DNA from: Saccharothrix deserti
Lineage (GTDB): Bacteria; Actinomycetota; Actinomycetes; Mycobacteriales; Pseudonocardiaceae
Length of the DNA: 64,000 nt
Reading direction: 5' to 3'
Assembly: GCF_009769385.1 (NCBI RefSeq)
Contig: NZ_VKAB01000027.1
Span: 1 to 64,000 of the forward strand
The number at the start of each line of letters is the position of its first letter. Position 1 is the first letter of the stretch. The position numbers and the translations under genes are program-made. The notes under the pieces are model-generated. The model ran no database searches and was not told where the DNA came from. It worked only from the letters and a program-made list of their open reading frames with translations. Below, piece by piece: positions 50,669 to 58,765 of the stretch.

Positions 50669-50711
50669 AACCCAACCGCTGCACGACCATCCGACCTTGA
50701 AGGGCACCACC

Positions 50712-51587
50712 GTGACCACCGGATCCAACCCTGTCCCGCCCCACCAGTCGGCCGCTGCCGCGCCGAACACCGACCAGCGCACCGATGACCCCGGCGTGTC
50801 CACCGCGACGCCACAGCCCGACGAAGAGACGGCGTTGCTGCGCTGGGAAGGACTGCCCGTCGACGCGACGGTGCTCGTGCCGTCCCTCGGCCCCACACCG
50901 ATGCGCACCCCGCACGACGCCTGGGCGATGCTCGTACTCGCCGTGGACATCCTCGGCGACGTCGACCCCGACACCGCCGGACAGGTCGCCCTGTTCACCG
51001 CAACGTGGCTGCGTGGTCGGCCACCGGCCGACCTGCACGACGGCGACCTCGTCATCCGACTGACCCCTCCCGACCAGGACCCCGACCTGCCGGAGGGCGA
51101 CGAGCACGCCGTCGACGTGGAGATGCTGCTGGCCTATCGAGGCCGGTGGTTGCCCGTCGGCCGCTGGTCGGGGATGGACGAGCGCTGGCCGTGGACCCTC
51201 GCTCCCACCGCCGCCGCCGTGATGAGCCTGTACGTCGACGCCGCCGAGACCCTCAGCCGCGACATGGTGCTGAACTCCGAACGGCCGGGCTCCTCGCCGT
51301 TTCGGTGGGCGGGCACCGTCGTGAGCGACCTGCTCACCGCCAAACTCCTGGAGGTCGGCGACGAGCTGGTGTGGGACCGCCGTGCCGGCCAAGTCCGCCA
51401 CACCGCCCGCATCCGCATGGACGGCACCTTCCTGCTCGCCGACGAACGGGTCTTCGCCACCCCCTCGGCCGCCGCGACCGCACTCGGCGGCAAACACCAC
51501 CACGGCTGGAGCGCGTGGCGGCGGACCGCCGACGGCCGCGCCCTGGACGACCTGCGAGCCGAACTGCGCGCCCCGCACGAGCGGTAA
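50712..51587 (+). CDS. hypothetical protein with RAMA-like C-terminal domain (paralogue)
   Basis: The protein has about 291 residues from GTG 50712 (AAGGG upstream; TTG 50697 possible). The N-terminal part is similar to the protein at 45652 (VLVPSLGPTPMRTPHDAWAM, ADLHDGDLVIRL, MSLYVDAAETLSRD). The C-terminal RAMA-like domain reads LLEVGDELVWDRRAGQVRHT, GTFLLADERVFATPSAAATA and WSAWRRTADGRALDDLR. These are two diverged copies about 5 kb apart in one element. Function unknown; binding to modified DNA is possible. Confidence 0.7.
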   Translation: MTTGSNPVPPHQSAAAAPNTDQRTDDPGVSTATPQPDEETALLRWEGLPVDATVLVPSLGPTPMRTPHDAWAMLVLAVDILGDVDPDTAGQVALFTATWLRGRPPADLHDGDLVIRLTPPDQDPDLPEGDEHAVDVEMLLAYRGRWLPVGRWSGMDERWPWTLAPTAAAVMSLYVDAAETLSRDMVLNSERPGSSPFRWAGTVVSDLLTAKLLEVGDELVWDRRAGQVRHTARIRMDGTFLLADERVFATPSAAATALGGKHHHGWSAWRRTADGRALDDLRAELRAPHER

Positions 51588-51635
51588 CCCGCCACCACCG
51601 TCCGGGGGACCTCGCCCACCGCCGTGGGGGTGTGG

Positions 51636-51752
51636 CGCCCCCGGCCACCCCCCCGCCCCCCCCCCCGGGGCCGCCCCCCGCCCCCACCCCCCCCCCGGGC
51701 CCAACCCCGCGGGGGGGCGCGGGGCCCCCCCCCGCCCCGCCCCCCACGCCCC
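51636..51752. other. extreme G/C homopolymer tract
   Basis: About 117 bases almost entirely C and G, with runs of up to about ten C and seven G. It lies between the RAMA-type gene and the prim-pol gene. It is non-coding: all six frames are Pro/Gly/Arg/Ala repeats. It may be real or a collapsed or erroneous assembly region. Confidence 0.6.
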
Positions 51753-51776
51753 GACCACCGGAAGGAGACCACCACC

Positions 51777-52760
51777 GTGCACACCAACGACATGCTCACC
51801 GTCGCCCTCGATGCCGTCGCGCGGGGCTGGCACGTCTTCCCCATCCGGCCCAACTCGAAGAAGCCGCCCGCTCTGCACGGCGAGGACGACTGTCCGCGTT
51901 CGGGAATCTGCGCCACCACCCACCAGGGATGGGAACAGCGAGCCATGAACGACCCCGACCAAGTGCGGTGGTTCTGGAACAGCCGCCGCTACAGCGGCTG
52001 CAACGTCGGCATCGCGGCCGGACGAAGCGGGCTGCTCGTGGTGGACATGGACACCCTCGACTCACCCGCCGACGTGCCCCCGGACGGCTGGAAACGGGAG
52101 GGGGTCCGGGACGGACGCGACGTGTTCACCGTGGTCTGCCAGCAGGCCGGTCAGCCGGTGCCGTGGGAGACGCTGACCGTCGACACCCCCAGCGGCGGCC
52201 GGCACCTCTACTTCCACGCACCCGAAGGCACGCAGCTGCGCAACACCCAGGGAGCCACCGGCAACGGACTCGGGTGGAAGGTCGACACCCGCGGCTGGGG
52301 CGGCTACGTCGTCGCCCCCGGATCGACCACCCCGACCGGCCGATACGAACTCGTGGAAGACCTCCCCGTGGCCGATCTGCCCACCTGGTTGGTCCACCGC
52401 CTGTCCCCCAAGCCCGTCACGACCACCACAGCGGCCCCTCAGATCGCCTCACAGCGGTTGCCCGCCTACGTCGACGCCGCTGTCCGGGGCGAGTGCCGAT
52501 ACGTCGCACAAGCCGCACCCAACGAGCACAACAGCGTCCTGTACGCCGCATCCGGGCAACTGGGCCAACTCGTCGGTGGCGGGATGCTCCCTGCGTTTCA
52601 AGCCGAACAAGCCTTGTACGCAGCCGCTACCCACATGATCAACGGACCGTGCCGGTGCACCGAACGCGAGATCCGCCGCGTGATCGAGAAGGGCTTGCGC
52701 GCCGGACAGCAACGCCCACGCACCGCACCCGCCGACCAAACCCGCCGAGGTGCCGCGTGA
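51777..52760 (+). CDS. bifunctional DNA primase/polymerase (prim-pol)
   Basis: The protein has about 327 residues, with GTG start and GGAAGGAG upstream. The N-terminal prim-pol domain reads ALDAVARGWHVFPIRPNSKK, SGCNVGIAAGRSGLLVVDMDT (the catalytic Asp pair, here in parts, residues about 70-90) and SGGRHLYF. The C-terminal region is helical, with a Cys-rich CRCTEREIRR that resembles a DNA-binding insert. It likely starts replication of the excised element. It overlaps the methyltransferase start (52757). Confidence 0.88.
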   Translation: MHTNDMLTVALDAVARGWHVFPIRPNSKKPPALHGEDDCPRSGICATTHQGWEQRAMNDPDQVRWFWNSRRYSGCNVGIAAGRSGLLVVDMDTLDSPADVPPDGWKREGVRDGRDVFTVVCQQAGQPVPWETLTVDTPSGGRHLYFHAPEGTQLRNTQGATGNGLGWKVDTRGWGGYVVAPGSTTPTGRYELVEDLPVADLPTWLVHRLSPKPVTTTTAAPQIASQRLPAYVDAAVRGECRYVAQAAPNEHNSVLYAASGQLGQLVGGGMLPAFQAEQALYAAATHMINGPCRCTEREIRRVIEKGLRAGQQRPRTAPADQTRRGAA

Positions 52761-53488
52761 ACGTCCTGGAGCTGTTCGCCGGAATCGGAGGCCTGTCCCT
52801 GGGCCTGGAGCGCGCCGGGATGCACGTAGTGGGCCAAGTCGAGATCGACCCGTTCTGCCAGCGCGTGCTGGCCCGACACTGGCCGGAGGTCCCCCGCCAT
52901 GACGACGTCCGCACCGCCGCCGAGTGGTGGCAGTCCCAACAGCGGCCCGTCGTGGACGTCGTCGCCGGCGGGTTTCCCTGCCAGCCCGTCAGCGACTCCG
53001 GACGGCGTCTCGGCACCGACGACCCCCGGTGGCTATGGCCCGCAATGCTCGCCGTCATCCTCGCCCTACGGCCCCGATGGGTCCTGTGGGAAAACGTGCC
53101 CGGTCTGCTCACCCGTGGACTTCACATCGTCCACGCCGACCTTGTTCGAGCCGGCTACCGACACCGCATCGGCCGTACCTCCGCTTGTGCAGTGGGTGCC
53201 CCACACCCACGTGAGCGGCTGTTCGGACTGGCCCACACCACGAGCATCGGATGCCAGTCGCGGTGGAGTCCTGGGCCGCGACCGGCACCACTGGAACCTC
53301 ACCGACGCGGTGCGCAACCGGGACGGCCGTGGACCGGTCAACCCCGACCTCATGGAGTGGCTTATGGGGTTTCCGCCGGGGTGGACCGACGTCGCGGACT
53401 CGGCAACGCCGTCGTGCCCACCGTCGCCGAACACATCGGCCGCCTGATCATCACCACAGACCGCGACGAACGGGACGGCGCAGCATGA
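52757..53488 (+). pseudogene. C5-cytosine DNA methyltransferase, frame-disrupted TRD
   Basis: In the first frame (GTG 52757) the N-terminal catalytic part is intact: LELFAGIGGLSLGLERAG (motif I), GGFPCQPVSDSG (IV, Cys nucleophile), WVLWENVPGL (VI) and RERLFGLA (VIII). After about 53225 the expected target-recognition sequence lies in another frame: SDWPTPRASDASRGG, NLTDAVRNRD and MEWLMGFPPGWTDV. Motif X (GLGNAVVPTVAEHIGRLI) is back in the first frame. Two compensating frame changes near 53225 and 53390 are implied. The stop overlaps the next start (ATGA). Confidence 0.75.
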
Positions 53489-55020
53489 GCACCACACGAA
53501 CACTGCACGCCGTTCCCGAAACCGACACCACCACCCCGGCGCCAGAGTGGGAAGCGCCGATGCCACTGGGCACCAGCCGCGCCGTCCCGCCCTTCCCGAT
53601 CGACGCGTTCCCGACGTGGCTGGCCGACCACGTCACCGCAGTCGCCAACCTCACCCAGACCCCGCCCGATCTCGCCGGATGCCTCGCCCTGGTGGCGTTG
53701 TCCACGGCGGCCGGCGGGCGGGTGCGGGTCCAGGTGCGGCCCGGTTGGGATGAGCCGGTCAACCTCTACTCCGTCGTCGTGCTCCCGCCCGCATCACGGA
53801 AATCCGCCGTGTTCAAGGCGATGACCCGGCCGATCCGCGCGGTGGAGAAGGAACTCGTCGCCGAGGCGAAAGCAGAGATCGAGTCAGCCCGTATCGGGCG
53901 ACGCGCCGCCGAAGAGTTCGCCGCCCGCGCGGAAAAGGCCGTGTTGTCGGCCGACCTGTCCGACCGTGACGCCGCGCTGGAAGCCGCGGTGAACGCCGCC
54001 ATGCAGGTCGACAAGAGCGCCATGCCGATCACCCCGCGGCTGATCGCCGACGACGCCACGCCGGAAGTCGTCGCGACTCTGCTGGCCGACCACGGCGGCC
54101 GGATCGCCGTGCTGTCGGCCGAAGGCGGGCTGTTCGGCACGCTCGCCGGCCGCTACTCGGGATCGCCGAACCTGGACGTGTTCCTCAAAGGCCACGCCGG
54201 TGACCTCCACCTGGTGGACCGGCAAGGACGGGAAGCCACCGCCGTCGAGGAACCCGCGATCACGTTGGGCCTGACCGTCCAGCCGTCGATCCTGGACGGT
54301 TTGGCCCGCAACGAAGCGTTCCGGGGAACCGGGCTGCTGGCCCGAATCATGTATTCCCTGCCCGTCAACACCGTGGGCAGCCGCATTTCCCGCCCCACCC
54401 CTGCGGCGCCCGAAATCGCCGACGCCTACGACACCCGCATCCGGTCCCTGGTACGCGAACTCGCCGAGTGGACCGACCCCGCCGTGCTCGTGTTCACCCC
54501 GGCCGCCGACGACCTCATGGCCGACCTGCAAGACGAGATCGAACCCCGCCTGCACCCCGTCACCGGCTCCTGGGCACACCTCGGCGACTGGGGCGGCAAA
54601 CAGGCCGGGCTCACCGCGCGCATCGCCGCCCTGCTCCACCTCGCCCACAACCCCACCAGCTGGGCCGGTGCCATCACCACCGACACCTTCACCGCAGCAC
54701 GCCGCATCACCGACTACGCCGCCGCCCACGCCCTCGCCGCGTTCGACCGCATGGGCAGCGACCCCGTCATCGACGACGCACAGGTAGTCCTGGACTGGAT
54801 CGAGCGTACCCACCCCACCTCGTTCACCGTCCGGGAGCTGTTCACCGCGATGAACCGCGCCAGGTTCAAGAAGGTCGGTGACCTCACCCCCGCCCTGGAC
54901 CTGCTCGAACAGCACGGCCACATCCACCACAGCCCGCCGCCCGAACGACGTGGACCCGGCCGCAAGCCGTCCCCGACGTACTACGTCCACCCCACCCACC
55001 GGGCCGGAGACCAGTCGTGA
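53485..55020 (+). CDS. DUF3987 / YfjI-type replication protein
   Basis: The 511-residue protein has FPTWLADHVTAVANLTQTPP, LPPASRKSAVFKAMTRPI (a Walker-like region), AVLSAEGGLFGTLAGRYSGS and LVDRQGREATAVEEPAITLG. These are signatures of DUF3987 proteins, which are found with primases on plasmids and integrative elements. The C-terminal 80 residues look like a winged helix (SFTVRELFTAMNRARFKKVG). It is coupled to the methyltransferase and is likely a replication helicase-like component. Confidence 0.85.
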   Translation: MSTTRTLHAVPETDTTTPAPEWEAPMPLGTSRAVPPFPIDAFPTWLADHVTAVANLTQTPPDLAGCLALVALSTAAGGRVRVQVRPGWDEPVNLYSVVVLPPASRKSAVFKAMTRPIRAVEKELVAEAKAEIESARIGRRAAEEFAARAEKAVLSADLSDRDAALEAAVNAAMQVDKSAMPITPRLIADDATPEVVATLLADHGGRIAVLSAEGGLFGTLAGRYSGSPNLDVFLKGHAGDLHLVDRQGREATAVEEPAITLGLTVQPSILDGLARNEAFRGTGLLARIMYSLPVNTVGSRISRPTPAAPEIADAYDTRIRSLVRELAEWTDPAVLVFTPAADDLMADLQDEIEPRLHPVTGSWAHLGDWGGKQAGLTARIAALLHLAHNPTSWAGAITTDTFTAARRITDYAAAHALAAFDRMGSDPVIDDAQVVLDWIERTHPTSFTVRELFTAMNRARFKKVGDLTPALDLLEQHGHIHHSPPPERRGPGRKPSPTYYVHPTHRAGDQS

Positions 55021-55024
55021 CCCT

Positions 55025-55360
55025 CCGCAGAATCCGCACAATCCGCAGAATCCCGCCGACCGACCTGTTTCCGCAGATCAAGCAGGGTGCGCCCCGAACG
55101 GCCGTGCTCTCCGCAGAACTTCCGCAAAACCTCCGCAGAATCCACCAGGCCCCACCCACCGGGTGCCCAGCACGCGGATCACCTGGAGCACCCGACGAGG
55201 GCAGGTCCGGCAGCCGCCCACCCCGGCCGCGACCGGCCCCGTGAATTCTGCGGAGGTTTTGCGGAGATTCTGCGGAGTCTGACCATGATCACCCCACAAC
55301 CTGCCTACCAGCACAAACGACCACATCCGGTCAATTCTGCGGATTCTGCGGATTCTGCGG
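55025..55360. repeat. symmetric palindromic iteron array (12 core sites)
   Basis: Nine-base sites occur in four groups: three tandem CCGCA(G/C)AAT at 55025-55051; three (CCGCA(G/A)AA(C/T)) 11 bp apart at 55111-55141; three inverted (ATTCTGCGG/GTTTTGCGG) 11 bp apart at 55245-55275; and three tandem ATTCTGCGG at 55334-55360. The two halves mirror each other about 55193 to within one base. A single CCGCAGATC lies at 55071. The array fills the gap between the replication gene and the integrase, including the integrase leader. Confidence 0.9.
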
Positions 55361-55380
55361 AGGCCCAAGGAGCCCCAGCC

Positions 55381-56586
55381 ATGCCCAAGCCCGGACGACG
55401 TCCACCGATCGGCGTCGAACTGTCCGACGACATCGAGCACCTCCCCGACCGTCCGACGCCCTACCGCGCCCGCGTCCGCTGGACCGACCCCGCGACCGGC
55501 AAACGCCCTTCGTTGTCCAAGTCGTGCATGACTGAAGAGCAGGCACAAGCCTGGATCGACGCCATGAAGCGCGCGGCGGCCGGCGGAGTGGACCCCAGCG
55601 CCGGAGAGATGACGCTCACCGACTACGGCAACGCCAACATGCCGTTGGCGCTCCGCGGCCTGGAAGCCAAGACCACCGATCCCTACCTGGCCGGATGGCG
55701 CAAACGCGTCGTGCCGACCATCGGGCACATCCCCGTCCAGATGGTCACGCACGGCGTCGTCGACCGCGCCGTACACGGCTGGATCGCCGACGAGCACAGC
55801 CGCTCGACCGTGAAGAACAGCATCGCCGTCCTAGTCCGCGTCATGGAACAGGCGTTGCGCGACGAGATCATCGACCGCAACCCGGCCAGGATCACCGGAT
55901 GGCAGCGCGAGTACGCCCGCGCCGAAGACGAGCTGGACGACCCGCGATCCCTCGCGCTGGCCGACTGGACGGCGCTCACCCACCTTGCCGATGCGCTGGT
56001 CGCCAGTTCCTCGAACGAGTACGAGGGCTGGCGCGACGTCGTGCTGTTCGCCGCGTGCACCGCGGCACGCATTGGCGAAGTGTCCGGCTGCCGCGTAAAA
56101 GACCTCGACACCACCGAGTGGACCTGGAACGTGCGGCGCCAGACCACCAACGGACCGGGCGGACTGATCGACAAAGGCACCAAGGGCAAACGCGCACGCC
56201 GCGTCCCCATCATCGAAGAGATCCGCGAACTCGTGGAACGACGAATCGCCGAGACGGACGGCACCGGAGACGCACGCCTGTTCACCGGCCCACGAGGCGG
56301 CCGGATCACCACCGCCGTACTCCGCGACGCCACCCACTGGGACGACGTCGTCAACAAGCTCGGATACGAACACCTACGCCGCCACGACCTGCGCCACACC
56401 GGGCTGACGTGGATGGCCGACGCGGGCGTGCCGGTCCACCACCTCCAGAAGATCGCCGGACACGGGTCTCTGACCACCACACAGCGCTACCTGCATCCCG
56501 ACCGCCGATCGGTCACCGACGCGGGCGCGCTGCTCTCCCAGCACCTCCAGAAGTCCACGCAAACCCCGCGGCTGCGCGCCGTCTAA
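55381..56586 (+). CDS. int: tyrosine recombinase (integrase)
   Basis: The protein has about 401 residues. I chose ATG 55381 because AAGGAG lies upstream. The N-terminal arm (residues about 20-60) is an AP2-like segment with YRARVRWTDPATGKRP. A SAM-like core-binding domain covers about 80-165. The catalytic residues are R in AARIGEV, K in TKGKRARRVP, H-R in RRHDLRHTGLTWMA, H in IAGHGSL and Y in TQRYLHP. The stop is 137 bases before the tRNA-Pro 3' end, as for elements integrated into tRNA genes. Confidence 0.95.
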   Translation: MPKPGRRPPIGVELSDDIEHLPDRPTPYRARVRWTDPATGKRPSLSKSCMTEEQAQAWIDAMKRAAAGGVDPSAGEMTLTDYGNANMPLALRGLEAKTTDPYLAGWRKRVVPTIGHIPVQMVTHGVVDRAVHGWIADEHSRSTVKNSIAVLVRVMEQALRDEIIDRNPARITGWQREYARAEDELDDPRSLALADWTALTHLADALVASSSNEYEGWRDVVLFAACTAARIGEVSGCRVKDLDTTEWTWNVRRQTTNGPGGLIDKGTKGKRARRVPIIEEIRELVERRIAETDGTGDARLFTGPRGGRITTAVLRDATHWDDVVNKLGYEHLRRHDLRHTGLTWMADAGVPVHHLQKIAGHGSLTTTQRYLHPDRRSVTDAGALLSQHLQKSTQTPRLRAV

Positions 56587-56671
56587 CCACGTCTCACAGC
56601 CCCCGGTCCACAAATGGTCCACAAAACCAGGCTGTGACGATCTTGGACATGATCCACATCCGGGCACGAAA

Positions 56672-56713
56672 AAGCCCCGCTGATCAGGTGTTTTACCTAG
56701 ATCAGCGGGGCTT
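56672..56713 (-). terminator. intrinsic terminator downstream of tRNA-Pro
   Basis: AAGCCCCGCTGATC (56672-56685) pairs with GATCAGCGGGGCTT (56700-56713), with additional AGGT/ACCT pairing inside. Read leftward the stem is followed by a T-run (complement of AAAAA at 56669-56673). It ends the tRNA transcript. Confidence 0.8.
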
Positions 56714-56723
56714 CTTCAGACCG

Positions 56724-56797
<74 letters not shown>

Positions 56798-56900
56798 GCC
56801 GCATCCCGTTGTGGGGTGCGCGGATAGCTTAGCGCACTCGCAACGAGCCCCCGACGCGGCCCCCCGGGTTGGGCGATCAGGCGGTCTACCTGCGGGAATG

Positions 56901-56930
56901 ACAGAGGCCCACCTCTTGGCGGGCCTCTGT
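56901..56930 (-). terminator. hairpin before the sensor-kinase 3' end
   Basis: ACAGAGGCCC (56901-56910) and GGGCCTCTGT (56921-56930) form a perfect 10-bp stem, with a 10-base loop. It lies 46 bases beyond the stop of the leftward kinase gene. No T-run follows. Confidence 0.55.
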
Positions 56931-56975
56931 GCTCCCCTCGGCCTCAACCGCTCCCCCGGATCGACGCCCTGCCTA

Positions 56976-58094
56976 CTATGCGTTCGCCGGGTTTCGTGCA
57001 CTACCGCCGAAAGTCGAGTCATCTGCGTCAACTTTCGACGGACCCGAGGGTAGGTTCGCTTCCACCGCGAAGCTGCCGTCTGGTCGGGTGTTGGTGGTCA
57101 GGGTGCCGCCTACCAGGCTCACGCGTTCTCGTAGACCGTGTAGGCCGTGGCCGCCTTGCTCTGGTGGCGGTGTTCGGGTTGTGGGTGGACCGTTGACTAT
57201 CGAGACCCGCAGGCGTCCGTCCTTTTTAGACAGTCGCACTTGGACCGCGGCACCGGGGGCGTGTTTGGTGACGTTGGTCAGGGCTTCCTGGATGATTCGG
57301 TACACCGCGCGGCCTGTGGCGGGTGGTGGTGGTTGGCCGCTTTGGTCTTCGTAGGTGACGGTCAGGCCTGCTGATCTTGCTCGGTCGATGAGGGACTCGA
57401 TGCCTTCGAAGCCCGGGGTTGGTTCGGTGTTGAGGAGGCCCAGTGCCGCTCGCATCTCGGCCAGGGCTTCCTTGGCCAGTGCTCGAAGGCGTAGGGCCGT
57501 GTCGCGGGTTTTCGGGTCCTCGGTGGTGGCTGCCAGGGCTGCCGACTCGACGGCGATGAGGGTTGCGTGGTGGCCTACGGCGTCGTGGATCTCCCGGGCG
57601 ATTCGGGCGCGTTCGGAGGCCCTGGCGCCGTGTTCGCGTGCCTCCAGCTCGGCGGTTCGGGCGCGGGAGGCTTCGGTGAGGCTCGCGGTCAGTTCGCGTC
57701 TGGTGGTGATCAGGGCGCCCAAGGCGGTGGGGGCGCCGGCCATGAAGAGGCTGAACGTGAACGTCAGGAGGGCGGCGGCGGGGGCCAGGGACTGGGTGAC
57801 CACCACCAGGGTGGACGGGAGGATGGTTGCGAGAGTCACCCAGGTGATCATCACTGGTACCGAGGACTTGCGGCCTATGCGGTACATGGCGACGACGGTG
57901 GGTGGCCAGCCGAGTCCTCCGATGAGGCCTGGCATGCAGATCAGGGCCGCTGTCCAGGGTTTCCAACGGCGTATCGGGAGGAGTAGGCACGCCGCTAGCG
58001 CTGTGGGGATCGACCACGTGTACGGGACGTAGTCGGCCAGCAGGACCATCGCGGCGGGCACCGTGACGACCAGGAACTCGAGGAAGATCACCAC
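56976..58094 (-). CDS. sensor histidine kinase (NarL-type partner)
   Basis: The 372-residue protein has five to six hydrophobic segments in the first 140 residues, then a HisKA_3 dimerisation region (RARIAREIHDAVGHHATLIA; phospho-His at about 175) and an HATPase_c domain with IIQEALTNVTKHAPGA and a GGHGLHGLRERV G-box. It is a membrane-bound sensor of unknown signal. The GTG start overlaps the response-regulator stop. It belongs to the chromosomal side of the tRNA gene. Confidence 0.9.
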   Translation of the reverse strand: MVIFLEFLVVTVPAAMVLLADYVPYTWSIPTALAACLLLPIRRWKPWTAALICMPGLIGGLGWPPTVVAMYRIGRKSSVPVMITWVTLATILPSTLVVVTQSLAPAAALLTFTFSLFMAGAPTALGALITTRRELTASLTEASRARTAELEAREHGARASERARIAREIHDAVGHHATLIAVESAALAATTEDPKTRDTALRLRALAKEALAEMRAALGLLNTEPTPGFEGIESLIDRARSAGLTVTYEDQSGQPPPPATGRAVYRIIQEALTNVTKHAPGAAVQVRLSKKDGRLRVSIVNGPPTTRTPPPEQGGHGLHGLRERVSLVGGTLTTNTRPDGSFAVEANLPSGPSKVDADDSTFGGSARNPANA

Positions 58095-58744
58095 GTGCCC
58101 ACCTGGTGCGCGACGAGGGCGGCTTGGACTCGGTTCTCGACCCCCAGCTTGGTGAGCACGGTGGAGACGTAGCTCTTCACCGTCGCCTCGCTGAGGCCCA
58201 GCGACGCGGCGATGGCGCTGTTCGGCTGCCCGCTCGCCAAGAGGGTGAGGACCTGGCGTTCACGGGCGCTCAGGCCGTCGAGGTGCGGGTTGTCGCGCAG
58301 GCGGGCCGCACGCAGCTTGGGCAGGAGCCGCGCGGTGATCCTGGGGTCCAGGACCGCTCCCCCGGCGGCCAGGTCGAGCACCGCGCGGACCAGGGCGTCG
58401 GGCTCGGCGTCCTTGAGCAGGAAGCCCTGGGCTCCCAGTTCCAACGCCGTCGCCACGTAATCGTCCAGGTCGAACGTCGTCAGCACCGCCAACGCGGGCG
58501 GGTCCGGCCACGCCAGCAGTGCCTTCAACGCCGCCAGACCGTCCATGCCCGGCATCTGCACGTCGACCAGCGCCACGTCCGGCCGGAACCGGCGCACGAC
58601 GTCCAGCAGGCCGACGCCGTCCGCGGCCTCCGCCACCACCTCGACCCGGCCGTCGGCCTCCAGCAACACCTTCAGCCCTCGGCGGAGCAGCGCTTCATCG
58701 TCAGCGAGGACCAATCGCACCGGCACGACGCCAGGCAACCGCAT
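58088..58744 (-). CDS. LuxR/NarL-family response regulator
   Basis: The protein has about 218 residues. A receiver domain has Asp-Asp in VLADDEALLRR, the phospho-Asp in VALVDVQMPGMDG, and Lys in FLLKDAEPD. A C-terminal LuxR helix-turn-helix reads LSARERQVLTLLASGQPNSA, then ATVKSYVSTVLTKLG. It overlaps the kinase gene by 7 bases. A shorter start (GTG 58726) is possible. Confidence 0.93.
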   Translation of the reverse strand: MRLPGVVPVRLVLADDEALLRRGLKVLLEADGRVEVVAEAADGVGLLDVVRRFRPDVALVDVQMPGMDGLAALKALLAWPDPPALAVLTTFDLDDYVATALELGAQGFLLKDAEPDALVRAVLDLAAGGAVLDPRITARLLPKLRAARLRDNPHLDGLSARERQVLTLLASGQPNSAIAASLGLSEATVKSYVSTVLTKLGVENRVQAALVAHQVGTW

Positions 58745-58765
58745 TCCGCCTGCCGGAGCAACCGA

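Noticed and set aside
55017-55244. A 75-residue frame between DUF3987 and integrase as an excisionase
   Set aside because: Its Arg-Arg-Ile repeats are a by-product of the CCGCAGAAT iterons; it lacks a helix-turn-helix.
1-56723. A left attachment copy of the tRNA-Pro 3' end
   Set aside because: No second copy of the T-arm and acceptor sequence was noticed by reading; a computed search would be needed.
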